The position numbers were made by a program, and so were the translations under genes. Shown one piece after another: positions 1 to 11,417 of a DNA stretch of 64,000 nt. Origin of the DNA: Metopolophium dirhodum (Eukaryota > Arthropoda > Insecta > Hemiptera > Aphididae); contig NC_083567.1 of assembly GCF_019925205.1 (NCBI RefSeq), positions 20,708,001 through 20,772,000 on the forward strand, written 5' to 3'. The notes under the pieces are model-generated. The model did not search any database and had not been told where the DNA came from. It saw only the letters and a program-made list of their open reading frames with translations. Position 1 is the stretch's first letter. The number at the start of each line of letters is the position of its first letter.

Positions 1-1375
1 CTTAAAATGACTATACAAATAAACTGTGCTTGTGTATTTTTTAGATTTTTTGGTAACCGAATTATCTATTTACATGGAATCTTGTTTTAAATTTTCAATC
101 CTTAGCTATAAAAACTGAACATTTTATAATTTATTAATTACAATGGTTGATAATTTTCGAGATTTTGATAAATTCTGTCCAAATTTGATCTTTAAATGCT
201 TATAAAAAAAAACTGTGCCTATGTATTTTCAATATTTTTCAACTGCTATTGTAAAAATATATCAGGAGTCTTGTATTAAATTTTTACACTTTTTGGCCCA
301 ACAGATAAAACTTTATTGATATTTATAGAAAAAAAAACTAAAAAAATTGAAAACTGAAAATGCCCGTAAACAGCTCAAAAAGTGTCAAAATATTTTCAAA
401 ATTGTATGGTGTATAGGAAATGCTAATATAAACATTCAGTGAAATTTTCATGTATCTACAGTTATTCGTTTTTGAATTACAAGAAAATAAGGAAATCGGT
501 ACATGAGAAATCGAGTGAATATCTAATGTTGTAAAAATATGAATTTAAAACGCTCATAAAAATTTAATTTGACTTTCTTGTAGAAATTTTTTTTTTGATA
601 AAGTTAGACAAACTTATGAGGAATCTTGTATTAGATTTTAAAATCTTAGATTTAAAAAGAAAATTTTTTATGAATTTCTAACTCAAAATAATTTGCAAAT
701 TTTCGTGATTTTTCCGTATTTTTTCAAGATTTGAACTTTAAACGTGTATAAAAAAAAACTGTGACTAAGGATTTTTAATTTTTTTCATCTGCCTTTGAAA
801 CAATAACCTAGGAGCCTTCTATTAAATTTTCAAGCTTTTTTACCCAACAAATAAAATTTTATTGATATTTATAGAAAAAAAATTTAAAAAAACTGAAAAC
901 TGACAATGTCCGTAAACAGTTCAAAAAAAGTCAAATTATTTTCAAAATTGTATTGTGTATAGAAAATGCAAATATAAACAACCAGTGAAAATTTCATGCA
1001 TCTACGGTCATTTGTTTTAGAGTTACACCAATAACCAAAATCGATTTTGTTAAAAATCGATTTTGCGTAAAAATTCCCGTTTTTCCTTAATTTTTCTTTT
1101 GTTTTTCACATCGCTTTTGAAAACTACTGGGAAATTAAAATTTTGACCTCCCCAATGCACCAACGATATTCACTTTCCCATCGAACAAGATACTGAAGTC
1201 GAAAATCGAAGCATTATTTCGACTACTTATCGTGTACACAGACACAAAAATAAAAAAAAAAATAAAAAAAAAAATAAAAAATAAAATAAAAAAAAAATAA
1301 AAAAAAAATAAAAAAAAAAAACACACATCATTGTAAAATCAATACATTCATCGTTTCACTCAGAATCTAAAATTT
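1..1375. repeat. Aphid-type interspersed repeat with two internal ~540-bp tandem units
   Basis: Two related blocks at about 190-480 and 730-1022 share the same order of motifs: an A-run followed by 'actgtg', then 'attgatatttatagaaaa', then 'cagtgaaa..ttcatg'. This indicates tandem units of about 540 bp. The right part, 1140-1375, ends in 'cactcagaatct'. The same ending recurs at 4296-4309 and 20402-20414, so this is a dispersed family. An A-rich tract at 1246-1320 follows. The left end lies outside the window. No coding potential is seen; the apparent open frame over the A-tract is low-complexity Phe/Ile. Confidence 0.6.
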
Positions 1376-2282
1376 ATGAATTTATAAAATGTAAAATATT
1401 TATTCTCATCAAGAATTTGCTAAAATTGAAAAAGTGCTCCGACCGATGCAAAGTAAACTTGTTCACCAACACGAACATTTTTACATTTTTTAAATCAAAC
1501 CACTAGAAGTACCTGCATTTTTGTCAGTGCGACGGCTATTTCACGTCCATAAATTGGTTTTGAATATTTTGATCAAATGACTTTAAATGACTTGTGCGTT
1601 TGCGTGCGTGCGACCATAAACCAGATAAGAAATAACAATGAATTTTATTTAAATTGACGTGGGTCGCAGGTGATGTAGGGGAGTATACACACACTAATGA
1701 TCATTTACTACACATACAAAGACGATCAGTAATCGAAGGAACGAAATAATTGCCTAAACACAACTCCTTAAATGTGACACATTTGCAGGAGCCTTAATAT
1801 AGGTACTTCGAATAGGTTTCCGAAAAAAATTCCCAAATATCGAGCTAAACTGCATTTTTTCAATAAATTTGTGCAATAGTAATTGTTAGTGTCTATTACG
1901 AAGTAATATTTTCTTGGTTACAGCTACCATGTAAGGGATCTGACTTTTTATTTGTTGTTTCTATAAATTAATATACTATAATGTTAGTACCAGTAAATAA
2001 TAAGTACATAAATATGGTTCGCAAGTTAAAAAGAAAAGATACGGGGGTATACAACACCCCCCCCCCGCACTTCACCAGTAACTACGAACTAATACAACTA
2101 CTAACAACTGAGTGTTTGATCAGAAAGATAGATCGTGAAATAACAGATATATAAAATATTATAAATTAATATCTACCTAATGAGTCATGAATTAGATGAC
2201 AAATTGACAACCAATAAAATTACGTGTGGTTGAAATGTCAAGTGCAGCACAGGCTGCACTTGTATGATCGTCTATGAGTAAG
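1376..2282. other. Host DNA without recognised gene
   Basis: AT-rich flank with no convincing open frame or splice pattern. It contains a short C-run near 2056-2066. A perfect 9-bp stem hairpin, caagtgcag / ctgcacttg, spans 2239-2262 with a 6-nt loop. Position 2282 is the last base before the proposed target duplication of the Pao element. Confidence 0.5.
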
Positions 2283-2286
2283 TCTT

Positions 2287-2362
2287 TGTTGTGGACTGTA
2301 ACGCTTATTCTTTGTTTTTGGTTCTCGGGTAGGAATAATTAGTTTAATCAATATATTGTAAC
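2287..2362 (-). mobile_element. BEL/Pao-like LTR, 3' end fragment
   Basis: These 76 bp match 49385-49462 in the same orientation with a few changes, and so represent the terminal part of the LTR described at 49385-49733. Read on the minus strand it ends ...CCACAACA. The bases just outside are 'tctt' (2283-2286), identical to the bases just outside the other LTR (49734-49737), as expected for a 4-bp target duplication. The fragment stops at 'attgtaac', where hAT MITE copy 1 begins. The intact LTR at the right continues past that point with 'gcacc', so most of this LTR is missing. Confidence 0.7.
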
Positions 2363-2715
2363 CAGGCGCGGACTGGTAAAATAGGGCACGGGATGCTACA
2401 CAATTTAAAGGGCAAATAACATAAATTGTTGGGGCGAATTTAATACATGTAGATTATATATAAAATATTAATATATTTTATTTTGTTTTGAAAAAATATT
2501 GAATATACGTTAAACACGTAAATAAGTACCAAGTTACAAAAAACTTTCAATCAAAGTTGTACAATATTATAGATTACTAGTAATAGTAAGTTGGTAACAA
2601 TCTGTTGTTCATTAGGTGTCTAGAGTCTTTAAATATATAATAAATAATATTAGGCAAATATATTTTAGGGCAAGGGATGCTGTGGCATCCCAGCATCCCA
2701 GCAAGTCCGCGCCTG
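2363..2715 (+). mobile_element. hAT-type MITE, copy 1
   Basis: Terminal inverted repeats CAGGCGCGGACTGG and its complement bound a 353-bp non-coding element; the right terminus here has one mismatch. CAG-starting ends and 8-bp target duplications are typical of hAT elements. The flanks are attgtaac on the left and gaccaatt on the right. They do not match each other, so this copy is not a simple insertion. Nearly identical copies lie at 32115-32468 and 48617-48969. The element also carries an internal imperfect palindrome around 'gggatgct..agcatccc'. The small open frames overlapping it are not genes. Confidence 0.8.
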
Positions 2716-3179
2716 GACCAATTTGTATAGTTAAATTTGGCATGCGAACTATAATTGAAATAGAAAACCAGAATAGGTGCATTGCAGATGACAAAGATTT
2801 CTGTAAAAGAACATACGATTTATCAATATATCGTATAGGTACTGATAATACAGATAGTACTAGATATAATACTATAATATATAAGTTCTATGGATTTATC
2901 ATAATAAACAATATATTTTATAATATCTATGGAAATGGTCAATTGTCGAAATTCGTCGGCGACGGTTAACAATTCTAATAATTTCAGCAAATACTATTGT
3001 ATTATAAATATAATATAGTGTATATTTTGATTTCAGTGAACAAAAAAACAATAAGCCACTAATATAAACAGACAGTTCGTTAAACCGTACATATTATAAT
3101 GTAAGTTTTAATAAAAACTCGCAAATTTCATTATGATCAGGTTATTTTCATAAAGTATTTCGATACTTTCAAGTTTCAG
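2716..3179. other. Gene-free arm segment
   Basis: AT-rich sequence between MITE copy 1 and the first exon-like cassette. A stretch at 2728-2747 containing 'ttggcatgcgaac' has a relative at 8102-8120, 'ttggcatgcgacc', close to the third cassette. This suggests the two regions share ancestry. I see no supportable gene. Confidence 0.4.
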
Positions 3180-3282
3180 TTCATCGGAGTGAGATGCTTA
3201 GATGGAGATGGATGAAGATGGCTGTTTCTTCGGCGATGGCGGCACTCTAGCTACGTTTCACCGGAAGAGTAGATGTTTACGA
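3180..3282 (+). other. Exon-like cassette 1
   Basis: A 103-nt block starts after an acceptor-like 'caagtttcag' and ends at the donor-like GTAAGT (3283-3288). It resembles blocks at 4835-4918 and 7315-7442, especially in its last 35 nt (caccggaagag...tttacga). Similarity continues into the sequence after the donor ('gtaagtttgtttt...gacttaaa'). In the reading frame shared with the other two cassettes it can encode FHRKSR near its end, but it has stops upstream in that frame and lacks the stop the other two have just before the donor. I do not recognise the product. It may be a relic or a non-coding exon. The mirror copy is at 48052-48154. Confidence 0.4.
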
Positions 3283-3288
3283 GTAAGT

Positions 3289-4834
3289 TTGTTTTCATAT
3301 TATTACCTACTATTTTACATTTACTTTTTAGACTTAAATTAGGCGTAAAATAGGAATTATTCTTGTTTTTTTAAATAATTTTTTCGAAAAATATATGTAA
3401 CATGTATAGCTCATACAATTATGAATTTATAGTTAATAGAAATGCGGATGTTTATACTTCATAGATATTTTTTTATTGAAATCGTGTAAATAATTTGATT
3501 AAACAATCAAGTACCTACTCATCACTAGTATCAATTTTATTATATTACGTGTAAAATCACCGACACAAGGTGCAGACTGAATTAAAAAAATTAAAAACAT
3601 AAAACAATGTTGTAGTAAAAGCTGGAAACTGTAGTTTTTATAATCCATATAATGTAACTATTAAATTGAATCATTGAATTATTATTCAGAGATAACTTTG
3701 GGATAAATGCCAAACGTATAAATGTAAATTAAATTAAAAATAATTAAAAAACATTTTGTGAAAGGAACAAGATTACTGCTAATATTTAAGTCTTAATTAT
3801 TATTAACAAATAAATACAAATAATAGATATTTTAATAGCTTTTTACTATTAACATTCAGTGTAAATATAGTTTCTGATCGACTTACATATATGTAATAAA
3901 ATAATTATTCATATCAAATTTTCCTAACAATTTAATGCAAGGATTCTCATAAATTGATCTTACAGCAGCCTTAAAACACCAAAAATACATTTGTACATCA
4001 TTTACAAAATTTTAGTTCCCTATTATGGTGTAGGTACTAATACAAACAATAAATTGCTATTCGAAAAAACAATTTCGTATACCTATTATTATTTACTAAA
4101 TACCTACAACTAAACTAAACTAAAAATAAACATATGATTACATATACTGAGTGCCTATAAAATAATATTATATATGAAAATTGAATCTTTATTACGAATA
4201 CTTATCGTTTACACAGACCACCAAGAAAAAATAATTAAAAATATTAAAAAATAAAGAACACATCATTGTAAAATTAATACAGTCATCGATCCGCTCAGAA
4301 TCTAGAATTATGGACTCGGAGTTTTAGAAATCTAGTTGGTATTATAGTATTTGATGAATTTACTGTACCTCTAAAATCCAGTAATCACATTTTTATTTAA
4401 TAATTCATAAAATACAATATGCTCTTAAAAAAATATTATTGTGCTTCTGATATCTATTCACCACCTTAATCAATAATTAAATTGATAAACGAAAATATAA
4501 TTTAAATAATACCCATATCATATTATTATAATCAAAATTATAAACTATTTTGGTTTATTGTCATATCAAATGTCAATGAACAAACAATTATTGTTCCTTA
4601 ACACGGAACTCTTTGATACAAAAAGTTGCATTATATTATATCCGTGGATTCATCATATTGATGTACCTAGTATAATATCTATCATTTATTTATTTATCTA
4701 TGGCAAATCTCAGAGTCGTTGCAGAAGACACATTCGACTAAAAATTCTAAAATTTCAATAAGCAAAGAAGATATGAGCAAAAAACTTACTGTGTTTCGTA
4801 TAATTTTATTTTTCATAAATCACAATATTCTAAG
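3289..4834. other. AT-rich inter-cassette segment
   Basis: No gene is recognised. A fragment at about 4185-4312, ending in 'ccgctcagaatct', belongs to the same dispersed family as 1140-1375. The short open frame beginning at 4558 is Ile/Tyr-rich and has no recognisable domain. A second one from 4719 runs into cassette 2. Confidence 0.4.
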
Positions 4835-4918
4835 TTCTGGCTGTATTCTGGAGCGTTTCCTCATGGGCGTCGCAATTCACACACGTCACGGATTCCGCCG
4901 AAGGAGTCGATAATTAAA
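4835..4918 (+). other. Exon-like cassette 2
   Basis: An 84-nt block after 'atattctaag', ending at GTAAGT (4919-4924). In the frame shared with the other cassettes it reads without interruption to ...RHGFRRRSR and a TAA five bases before the donor-like site. The basic ending parallels FRRKNK in cassette 3. About 60 bp downstream of the donor also match cassette 1, including 'gtaagtttgttttta' and 'gacttaaa'. The open frame extends upstream through the acceptor-like site to 4719, so an unspliced reading is possible. The product is unknown. The mirror copy is at 46416-46499. Confidence 0.4.
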
Positions 4919-4924
4919 GTAAGT

Positions 4925-7314
4925 TTGTTTTTATATTCTTTTGGGGCTTAAATTTACTTTTAAGACTTAAAACAAATATTTTATGTCACGAAAAATGTGC
5001 TATCCAAGTGTTGTAGGCGCATATTTTAGTTCCGGACTAGAAATGTATAAAATACGCGAGATATAAACGTCGTCGTCGTTTTTCCAGTCCCTGTTCGTAG
5101 AATAATTATAATTAATAGGTGCATACCTTTATAGGGTACTCAATATATATAAATATATATATATGTTTTGGTTTAATTTATAGAAATATATGTTATAACT
5201 TATAACTGATAATAGTCATAAGATACAATTTTAATTAATAACTGGTATTTTTTTTTCAAAATACAACATTATAAGTTATAGGTAGCTATTAATTTAGTGT
5301 CACATACTTAACTTCTATTGTTCACCTAATATCTATATTCTATATCATAGGGATTAGGGCCGTATAACCATGCACACATAAAAGTAATATTCACGGAATG
5401 GTCAACTGCTTAACCTGACGTGTGCGCACCTATGAATAACATACCTACTCATATACTCGTATAGGTATATAAATAGTGTAATACTACATACACGAATGTG
5501 TTACCTATTATGTCCCTAAAAGTTCAATAGTTATTATTATATTTATTTATTTTTTACATATAGGTAGGTACATTACAAGACTAATTAAAATCACATTTAT
5601 TTTTATTTTTTCGAACACAATGTTTCAAAAATTATTAATTAATATATAATTTATTGGTATAGTATTAAATTAATTAATGAAATAAAACAAACACACCTAC
5701 TATAATTATTAGTAATAACAATATATCTATGTATAAATTATTAAAATACAAAACGAACAAACGAAAATCGATCCTGAGCAAAGACATCGTTAACTAATAA
5801 ATAATATTGATATTAAAGTAATTTATTTTACTATTAGACATTAGCACCTACAATAGTAGGTTAAAGTCATTTTTGCCCAAATAATAACATTTGAAAGTGT
5901 CATCGTGTCTATAAATTATAATAATATACTCTAAAAGTTTCATAAATCCGCGAATACTTACTATTTTTAAATTACAACAAAATAACTAAAATCGTTATTT
6001 TTGGTTTTAATATGTTATTTCGTCCAAATTTTAACTTATAATATCTGTAAAAAGTAACTGTGTTTATAATAGATTATTTAGATTTTTCGGTTACAATATG
6101 AACCAGGAGCGGACTGGGCCGGCGGGATACTGGGAACTTTCCCGGTTGGCCGCTACTAAAAAATGATTTGTTATTGCTATATATTTATAATTATTATTAA
6201 TATAGAAGATCGGTATAAATCGGTAGATAATCGGTATAAATATTAATTATAAATATTTTTTATTTTCATACCATGACGCGTGTGTGAAAAATTGTTTATA
6301 TTAAGTGTTTAAGATGTTAGATTTCGGTTCGGATGATTGTGCACCTCTCTCACTCTTCAGCATCAATGCATCAGAAATTATTATTTATAATTAGGCCACG
6401 GATTTAAATATAAACTGCATTTTCTGAATTTTCTAAACATTGCTTTCCAAGCAAAGAATTCGTTTCATATATTATCAACGAATTGAAAAAATGAAATAAG
6501 AACATTTATATGGGTTGAAGTCAATATTATAAAAACTTATTAAAAAAAAAATTAAATACAATTAAATAAAGGTAATTTTTTTAAATTATATTTCTATTTT
6601 TGTACGTACCCATTATGCTCGATACTATAACTTCGGTCTTCAGTTATAGAAAACAACACTCGCCAATATGGAATTATTGTCGAAGTTTTTTATTTTAAAA
6701 TATTAAATAGCATCTGATTGACTGATGTCCTATAACAAATACACTACCTATACACCTATCTAAATTATATTTTATATTCGTTTAAATTGGACTTTTAATT
6801 TTTCTGGACATTTTATTAAGCTACGAATTTATTTAGCTATTTTGTTATTTAGGTAATACATATTAATTAATAGGTATTTCTTAAATTTTTTTTATTATTT
6901 TATTTGAAACATTATTTTTAAATATTGGGATCAATAAAACTATTTTTATTCAATTACTATTTTATATCAATTAGAATTTGTTAATAAACCAAGTAATAAA
7001 TGAATGGTTACCAAGAAAAAAAAAACCGTTATCTATATTATAAATTTGAATTCAATTTACCGCATTTGCGTCTAGTAGAAACAAATAAATGTTTTTTTGA
7101 AGATAATGTAAAAATATCCATCATCCATCGGTTAGGACCATATATATATTTTCTATGATTAGGACGGTGGGGTTATAATTATAAATAATCTATGGCAAAT
7201 GACAATCGTCTGAGACGAACAGCGATTCCAATACGTACTCACATATTTCGTTCCATTCTCGTTATTAAACTAGGTGCCTATTTTTATAAATGTCATTAAT
7301 CTCAATACTTCCAG
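4925..7314. repeat. Inter-cassette segment with repeat-family fragments
   Basis: 5767-6095 begins 'cgatcctgagc' and shares blocks with 19928-20250 ('ctctaaaagtttcataaatccgcgaatac'-like and 'aaataac'-rich parts), so it is a fragment of the GATTCTGAGTGGA family. At 6103-6160 a hAT-like terminus, 'caggagcggactgg' plus a GC-rich subterminal hairpin (ccggcggga..actttcccgg), is present without a partner end. The remainder is AT-rich and I see no gene. Confidence 0.5.
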
Positions 7315-7442
7315 ACTGAACTTTTGGATCGGAGATATGAAGACGCGCGCTGCATTTTCCTTGGCGGAAATGCACAGCTCTGACACTGGACAATATTATA
7401 CACTCGAAGGGAACGCGTTTCGCCGGAAGAATAAATAATTAC
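7315..7442 (+). other. Exon-like cassette 3
   Basis: A 128-nt block begins after 'caatacttccag' and ends at GTAAGT (7443-7448). In the shared frame, entered after one base, it is open for about 40 codons (starting LNFWIGD, ending AFRRKNK) to a TAA four bases before the donor-like site. Relative to cassettes 1 and 2 the 3' part is best conserved (cgccggaagaataaataatt). This is the longest open version of the cassette and the one most like a real terminal coding exon. There is no match to a family I know. The mirror copy is at 43893-44020. Confidence 0.45.
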
Positions 7443-7448
7443 GTAAGT

Positions 7449-8755
7449 CTTGTCCTTCTATTCTGTTGAGGCGGTAGACCTAATGTAAATATTTATTGTC
7501 AGACAAACTTATATACCCGCTAGACGTATAGTAATTTTTAAAATCCAGTTTTTATAGGTGTGCAAAAATTATGAAAAATACCTTAAATTATAATACTTTG
7601 CCTACAACTGTTAATTTATTGTTATAGTAGAATAGTTTTTAAAATTTGAAATCAATGATTAGGCAATACTTTTATAAGTAGGAAGGTAGGTTTTTATACC
7701 TACCTAATAAAATAAGAAAATACATAATGATTAATGTTATTTAATATGATTTGTAAGTACATAGCAGATCATACCTAGAGAACACCTCAAACGTACGTTT
7801 TTTTGGGGGGGTTTTACGGGATATACCTAAGGGAAATTTTCTTCAAATTTTCACATTTCACTATTTGATATTGTGATATTATTTGTGCCTAGGTTAAGTT
7901 TCTGTTTTAGAATCGATCGATAGGTTACCTAGGTATATCACATTCTTTAATTTTAATTCTGGTAGTCGAGTATTGGACAAGTACCTACGTAATTTATAAT
8001 TCGTATCGTAATTTAATTACTAAAAAAATATATTTTCCCCAACAGTGTCACCGGCAGGAGAATACATTATAGAATGTCTATAAACTTGTGGTCTAGTATA
8101 TGGTTAAAATTGGCATGCGACCAACAACTGGGGGCTTGTTCTGGACAATTTAAATGATCTAATAAGGTTTATCTCATTATTTGAATTAAATTAATTTTTA
8201 ACCGATTGTTGTGTTAATCAATTTTTTAATTTATTTCATTCAACACACTCGTCTCAGTTTTCTAGTACCTCTAGATTTCTCACAAAATTCATATCGATCA
8301 TCTCACAGCTTTCATATTCAAAACCAAAAAAAATATATATTTATATAATCTTATTTCAATCTTTTTCATCGAACACCAGAATATATTACAGATCATAAAG
8401 GTACTAGTATTGTATACTAGATAAGTTTCAATTAGCGAGATGTAGAGAGAGTATAGTCACGGGGTATGTATTTTCTTATTTCTCAGTAGGTTTTTTTTTT
8501 ATTATAGTTAATTGATCAGGGGATGTATTGCCCGAAAATTTTCAATATTTGTATTGTAACTATACCGGTATAACACTATTCGGGCTATCAATAAAGTCGT
8601 GTTCAAAATTAGAAAATTGGTGAGGTATGATATTTTTTTAAGCAATTCTTTCGAGTAGGGAATTCGCTCAATGATATTTAAATATTTTCACCGATAATCA
8701 AGTACGATGACTTGTAGGTAACTAGAGACTGGGTGAATAGGAATTAGGTAGTGTG
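7449..8755. other. AT-rich arm segment
   Basis: No gene is recognised. A G-run sits at 7804-7811. A possible acceptor 'ttccccaacag' at about 8035-8045 is followed by 'tgtcaccggcaggag', which faintly echoes the cassettes. The 'ttggcatgcgacc' motif at 8108-8120 echoes 2736-2748. Confidence 0.35.
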
Positions 8756-9240
8756 TAATATGGCGAAGATAAGGAAATGGGTCAACAGGATTTCAGAATG
8801 TTTGGTGTATGAAAGGGAAAGATGAAAAATAAATGTAAGGTTAGGGTAGGTAAGTGGAGTGAGGGTAGCAGATATGAGAATAATAAGTAAGGTGTTAAGG
8901 TACAAAAGAGGATAGAATAAGAAATCAATTAATTAAGGGTAGTGTAGGGTAGTGTACATATTGTAGTGAAAACAAGAGAGAATAGGTTTAGGTGGTTCGG
9001 CCACTGTATGATAAGAGTTAGTGAGAGTGGCTATAGAAGTTAGTTAATTTAGGTGGGAAATGAGGGGCGAGAAGACTGAAGAAGAGATGGATAGACAGAA
9101 TACCGATCATATGGAGGTGTGGAATGAGAGTGGCTGAACCTGTATATAGCTGTGAGAGACGGGGGAAGAAAAAGTGTAAAGGTAGAATAGTTATGTTAAC
9201 AATGCCGAATACGTAGGATAAGATCTTGAATTGCAAAGGC
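8756..9240 (+). pseudogene. Decayed LINE reverse-transcriptase C-terminal remnant
   Basis: Plus-strand translation gives RENRFRWFGH near 8970-9005. After a frame change it gives LKKRWIDRI near 9075-9105. Both motifs are typical of the extreme C-terminus of LINE reverse transcriptases ('NR.RWFGHV.R' and 'KKRW.D.I'). Several stops and at least one frameshift separate them, so it is a dead 3' remnant. It abuts the long-TIR element at 9246. The mirror copy occupies about 42057-42540 on the minus strand. Clade assignment is not possible from this fragment. Confidence 0.6.
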
Positions 9241-9245
9241 CACTA

Positions 9246-11415
9246 GCTTCAACTAACCATAGGTTTACCTAACTAACCTTCTTATGACTCATTAGTACAC
9301 TTTGAATCAAAAGATCCTGAGTTGCTGCAGGTTGCCGAACTTGGTTGCCGTGTTTGATTATCAAGTTGATCCTCTGATTGTTGACACCATGGATAGTCCA
9401 CGCCTATGTTAAATACATTTGAGGCCGCGTTCCCGGAGGGGAAGGCAATTGAGGCTCCTTTATATTGATAGTCGATACTCGATATGAGTATACTTTATTT
9501 GGCCTCAATTGTTCCCCTCGAAGGACGAAGACCGCTGATAAGACCATTATGTCCTATCCATATCTTTATTATCTATGATGGAGCCATACAAAGCTCACTC
9601 GTGTAAACTTGTTGCTGGTTGGGATGTCAGCGCACTATTTGTTTTCCATCTTTGACCCACGCGTAGCATACCAAATGTACGATTAAGAAAACACTAAAAT
9701 GATTGTGCGTGGGTCGGAGAGAGAAATAAATGGTGCGCTAAAAATCTGACATCCTCTTAAGTGTTAAATATTTGCCTGCATGTATGCACTAAAAACAGGC
9801 AAATATATGCACTGAAATATTCAAAAATATTAAAAATAATAAAATATTCAAAAAAATACTGAATGAAAACGTTTTTATTAAAATTTTTTTAAATTAATAA
9901 ATAATAATTCAAATTGGCTTACAAAAAAAATTCTTTATTTACACACTTGGTAGGTAGGTAACGGATGAACCGAAAATATAAAAACATTTTAAGAAAATAA
10001 GTATAAATACGAAGAAATCATGAAAACATGCAATTATATTAACTAACCAGAAAAAAACGCATATTGGTAACGGTGTTGTAATAATAGGGATCTCCCCAAA
10101 AAAATACTTACTAATAGTTCAAACAAATCATAAAAGCCAACTGTAATAAATATTAATTTATGAAAAAGTATATTAAAAACATTATTATTATAAATGAAAC
10201 AAAACTATCAACTATGGACCGTGACATAATATAGGTATTTCTTAATAAGGTAATTTAGTTTATATAGATCTAAATAATCCAAAACATATAATGTTGCTTC
10301 AAAATATAAAAATAAAGTGTCTTGTATTGTAGTAGGTAGGTAACTATCAAAAAAAAAAACTAAAAAAAATCATACTTAAAATCTATGTATAATATACATA
10401 TATTGTAATAAACGTTCAAATGTTTACTTAGTACATTATAAAAAATTAACTTAAGTTCATTATAATACATTATAACAGGTGTTCAAATAAACATTTCATA
10501 CCACAAATTTTGTTAATTCACACAGTCTCTCTTCAATTTTAAATTTTTCTTCAAATTATCTACAAAACATAAATGTTTAGTAAATTGGATGACTTGATTA
10601 AGTATTTTATCATTTATCTAAAAGAGATGTGCCGGGTCGCCACATTACTATATCGAGGGGCCATGGTGCAAGTGTCGTCCATAAATATCATAACATATAT
10701 TATATTAGTTACAAACTCTTGAATTAAGAGTTATGTTTGAGAATTTAATTAATTTCCTAAAAGGAAATGCCTCAAGGTTGCCTTAGTAGATCGAGGGACC
10801 GTTGTTAAAGTGCCGTCCACCAATAAAGTACCGGGAAAAAAACGAAGAATTCAAATATAGAAGGTACTTATATCATATACTTTTATCAAAGTATGATTGT
10901 GTTAGTCACAGTCTTGTAAATGATATTGTCTTATGTTTTCCCAATCTAATTATACAAAATACTGAAAATTAATGAAATCACAAATATTAGTACAATAGAG
11001 AGACTGTGCATTGATTTAAAAATTTGTCTTAGATTTACTTTTTGCATAGAGAATATGAAGGTGGGCTGGGCTCTTAATATCAGAGTATGGGGGACAGGTC
11101 TGGGATTTCATATTATCATTAATAGAGACTCGTTAATCGCTTTTATGTGCTTCAAATTGTTTACACGAGTGAGCTGGGTATGGCTCCATCATAGATAATA
11201 TAGATATAACATAATGGATAGGACATAATAAAAAAATAATAATAGTCTTACCAGCGGTCTTCGAGGGGAACTAAGGTGTCAACAATCTAAGGATCAACTT
11301 GATAATCAATCACTTATAAGTTCGGCAACCTGCAACTCAGGAAATTTTTATTCAAAGTGTCCTAATGTGATTAGTCATAAGAAGCTAGTTTGGTAAACCT
11401 AAGATTAGTTGAAGC
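9246..11415. mobile_element. Long-TIR non-autonomous element
   Basis: Inverted repeats of roughly 150-350 bp, starting GCTTCAACTAA on the left and its complement on the right, bound a 2.17-kb element. TA occurs at both outer borders (9244-9245, 11416-11417), as for a TA target duplication. TIR similarity is imperfect, around four fifths by eye, and continues inward to 'gagtgagct' near 11165. No transposase frame is present. The interior is AT-rich with palindromic GC-poor stretches. The mirror copy is 39893-42052. Confidence 0.6.
9622..9754. mobile_element. Small foldback element nested in the long-TIR element
   Basis: GGATGTCAG and CTGACATCC mark the two ends of a 133-bp inverted repeat. 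Internally 'gacccacgcg' pairs with 'gcgtgggtc', and 'gcgcac' pairs with 'gtgcgc'. The following 9769-9806 holds another pair, 'atatttgcctg' / 'caggcaaatat'. A diverged sequence with similar 'aagaggacgccac' and 'tttgttctctctgtc' blocks occurs at 57858-57910. Confidence 0.5.
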
Positions 11416-11417
11416 TA

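Noticed and set aside
1135..1326. Minus-strand open frame rich in Phe and Ile
   Set aside because: Encoded by an A/T homopolymer-like tract; low-complexity by-product with no start context or domain.
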